NCBI GenBank assembly: GCA_009782725.1
Contig: WRIM01000021.1
Coordinates: forward strand, 1 to 7,637
DNA length: 7,637 nt
Reading direction: 5' to 3'
From: Alphaproteobacteria bacterium
Lineage (GTDB): Bacteria; Pseudomonadota; Alphaproteobacteria; Rs-D84
Both the position numbers and the translations under genes were made by a program. Of this stretch, positions 6,138 through 7,637 are shown piece after piece (positions within the stretch are counted from its first letter, which is position 1; every line of letters starts with the position of its first letter). The notes under the pieces are model-generated. The model was not told the origin of the DNA and searched no databases. It saw only the letters and a program-made list of their open reading frames with translations.

Positions 6138-7316
6138 ATGTTAGATTTTGATTTTTGGAGTCCGACGTATTTCTCATTCGGGCGCGGCCGCGAAAGTATG
6201 ACCGGAGAATTGGTAAAAAAATTCGGCGGATCGCGGGTTTTGATTCACTATGGCGGCGCGTCTGCCGTTAAATCCGGTTTAATTGACCGCGTGAAAAAAT
6301 CACTGAAAGATGCGGGTATATCTTTCGTCGAATTGGGCGGTGTTCAGCCCAATCCGCGCGCGGAATTGGTGTATGCTGGAATAGATTTGGCGCGCGAGCA
6401 TGGCGTCGATTTCATCCTTGCCGTCGGCGGGGGAAGCGTCATAGACAGCGCCAAGGCAATCGCCGCGGGGGCCCCATACAACGGCGACTTTTGGGATATG
6501 TTTTGCGGCGTGCCAATGGGTGAAAATGTTTTGCCGGTCGGTGTCGTCCTTACCATTGCCGCCGCGGGAAGCGAAGCTTCGAACGGTTGCGTCATAACCG
6601 GCACGGATTGCACAAAGCGCGTGTTCAGCGGGCCAAGCGATTTAAACCGTCCAAGGTTTGCGATACTTAATCCCGAATTGACCGCCACCCTTCCCCCGTC
6701 CCAAGTTGCAAACGGCGGCGCGGACATAATGGCGCATATATTCGAAAGATATTTTTCCAAAACAAAAGATGTTGAAACAACCGACCGTTTATGCGAAGGA
6801 TTATTATTGGCCCTGATCGAGACTTTGCCGCGCGCGGTGAAAAATCCCGCTGATTACGAAGCAAGCGCAAACATAATGTGGGCCGGGATGCTGGCGCATA
6901 ATAATGTCGTCGGCGTCGGGCGGAAACAAGATTGGTTGTCTCATCGTCTGGAACATGAATTGTCCGCGAAATACGATGTCGCGCATGGCGCGGGTTTGGC
7001 CGTTATGTTTCCCGCGTGGATGCGATATGTCATGCATTATGATACGCCGCGATTTGCGCGCTTTGCGCGGAATGTTTGGGGTGTTGTCGACACGGATGAC
7101 CTGACCGCCGCAAACCACGGCATAACCAAGCTTGTCGAATTTTGGTCTTCGTTGGGATTGCCGAAAAATTTTGCCGAGCTGGGCGCAAAGCGCGAAGATA
7201 TAGAATCCATGGCGGACGGCGTTGCGGCGCTTGGGTGCGAAGGCATGGGCAGCATCATGCAATTTTATAAAAATGATTTTATAAAAATATATGAACTTGC
7301 AGCGGATGCGAAATAA
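6138..7316 (+). CDS. Iron-type alcohol dehydrogenase, YqhD/butanol dehydrogenase-like
   Basis: A 392-residue group III (iron-type) alcohol dehydrogenase, closest in wording to the NAD(P)H-dependent aldehyde reductases YqhD and BdhA, which reduce aldehydes to alcohols in the cytoplasm. The N-terminus (SPTYFSFGRG) and the nucleotide-binding elements GGAS (39-42) and GGGSVIDSAKAIA (97-109) are complete. Metal ligands by the family spacing are D196 and H200 in GADIMAH, H269 in LSHRLEHELSA and H283 in DVAHGAG; the 4- and 14-residue spacings match YqhD. The GG-x-S at 39-42 lies where YqhD contacts the cofactor phosphate, which hints at NADPH, an inference. Length is normal and there is no signal peptide. 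AAGGAAG at 6125-6131, 6 bases before the ATG, supports the start. It follows the second CYTH gene by 19 bases, so it is probably the fourth gene of the operon. The natural substrate is unknown; detoxifying reactive aldehydes is one common role for this group. Confidence 0.9.
   Translation: MLDFDFWSPTYFSFGRGRESMTGELVKKFGGSRVLIHYGGASAVKSGLIDRVKKSLKDAGISFVELGGVQPNPRAELVYAGIDLAREHGVDFILAVGGGSVIDSAKAIAAGAPYNGDFWDMFCGVPMGENVLPVGVVLTIAAAGSEASNGCVITGTDCTKRVFSGPSDLNRPRFAILNPELTATLPPSQVANGGADIMAHIFERYFSKTKDVETTDRLCEGLLLALIETLPRAVKNPADYEASANIMWAGMLAHNNVVGVGRKQDWLSHRLEHELSAKYDVAHGAGLAVMFPAWMRYVMHYDTPRFARFARNVWGVVDTDDLTAANHGITKLVEFWSSLGLPKNFAELGAKREDIESMADGVAALGCEGMGSIMQFYKNDFIKIYELAADAK
7262..7288. repeat. 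Tandem 13-base A/T repeat
   Basis: ATTTTATAAAAAT occurs at 7262-7274 and again at 7276-7288 with one base between. Each copy is nearly self-complementary. It lies inside the last codons of the alcohol dehydrogenase gene, where it encodes FYKND and FIKIY, and about 60-85 bases before the start of the membrane-protein gene. It may be chance in an A/T-rich codon stretch. Confidence 0.4.
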
Positions 7317-7346
7317 CGATAAACTGATGTGGTGAGAGGGGTATAA

Positions 7347-7637
7347 ATGGAAAAAACATTCTTAATAATTCTTGGCGTCATGGCGGTTTTGATGATTGCG
7401 GGGGCGGTCATGATGTTTTTGGCTTCGCGTCGGGCGCAACGGGTTACGGAATCGATGCTGTTGTTATTGACCAAGCCGGAACGGGCCAAAGTTCAAGATG
7501 CCGCGCGCGTCCTTCAAGTTATCTTGGCCGGCGAAATCGATAAAATTGAATCGAATTTCAAAACTATGTCGGATACTTTGGCGGCCCAGGTGGCAAGCGC
7601 CGAAGATCTTCGCAAAGAATTAGGCGAGCATAATGAA
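7347..7637 (+). CDS. Membrane-anchored protein of unknown function, 3' end beyond window
   Basis: The frame from the ATG at 7347 stays open to the window edge (97 codons seen) and has a good ribosome-binding site, GAGAGGGG, at 7334-7341. Residues 5-26 (from FLIILGVMAVL to MMFLA) form one strong membrane helix, followed at once by R28-R29. This predicts a signal anchor with the C-terminal part in the cytoplasm. Residues 30-97 are rich in A, E, K, Q and L with helical spacing (KPERAKVQDAARVLQ, then EIDKIESNF), so a helical or coiled-coil cytoplasmic region is likely. I do not recognise a family. The 30-base gap after the alcohol dehydrogenase shows no terminator hairpin, so it may be read from the same transcript. 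A weak promoter-like pair, TTGCAG (7297-7302) and TAAACT (7320-7325) at 17 bases, could also serve it. Confidence 0.7.
   Translation, partial: MEKTFLIILGVMAVLMIAGAVMMFLASRRAQRVTESMLLLLTKPERAKVQDAARVLQVILAGEIDKIESNFKTMSDTLAAQVASAEDLRKELGEHNE

Noticed and set aside
5749..6177. 142-codon minus-strand frame inside the second CYTH gene
   Set aside because: Serine-rich antisense shadow that also crosses an intergenic gap; no supporting signal.
6804..7262. 152-codon minus-strand frame inside the alcohol dehydrogenase gene
   Set aside because: Antisense shadow of a well-conserved gene; composition (R, H, P, F) is that of an antisense frame and no motif is visible.

Overview
The window looks like chromosomal DNA of a bacterium, most likely an alphaproteobacterium. 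That placement is an inference and rests mainly on the large minus-strand helicase, whose motif wording (ANAGTGKT, HILVDEAQDTSPEQW, GDTKQSIYSFQGADP) is that of the alphaproteobacterial type of AddA. Genes are tightly packed, ribosome-binding sites are mostly clear AAGG/GGAG types, and every frame reads with the standard bacterial code. I see no rRNA, tRNA, CRISPR array, insertion sequence or phage gene, and no gene-free stretch over 300 bases.

Layout: (1) Positions 1-67 are a low-complexity edge with G, T and C runs, probably assembly noise. It disrupts the 5' end of the first gene. (2) About 68-1329, plus strand: an HD-domain phosphohydrolase of the dGTPase/SAMHD1 type, 5'-incomplete. (3) 1326-3920, minus strand: an AddA-type UvrD-family helicase that meets the HD gene tail to tail with a 4-base overlap and ends right after helicase motif VI, so the usual C-terminal nuclease domain is missing. 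(4) 3953-4381, minus strand: a small Nudix-fold protein with a degraded Nudix box, 32 bases upstream of addA and probably cotranscribed with it. (5) 4382-4445: a short divergent promoter region. (6) 4446-7316, plus strand: a compact run of a Nudix hydrolase, two different CYTH-domain proteins and an iron-type alcohol dehydrogenase of the YqhD/butanol dehydrogenase group. (7) 7347 to the edge: the start of a membrane-anchored protein of unknown function.

How they may work together: the Nudix-CYTH-CYTH-ADH genes have gaps of 19 bases or fewer, one of them an overlapping stop/start, and each has its own Shine-Dalgarno, so they are very probably one operon. Five of the seven genes (HD, two Nudix-type, two CYTH) belong to families that handle nucleoside or other phosphoanhydride substrates. 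This suggests a local theme of nucleotide clean-up or triphosphate metabolism, but no common substrate can be read from the sequence. The oddest points are the nuclease-less AddA, the likely inactive or repurposed Nudix protein in its operon, and the back-to-back divergent CYTH pair. I found no clear evidence of a wholly new system; what stands out is unusual versions of known families.
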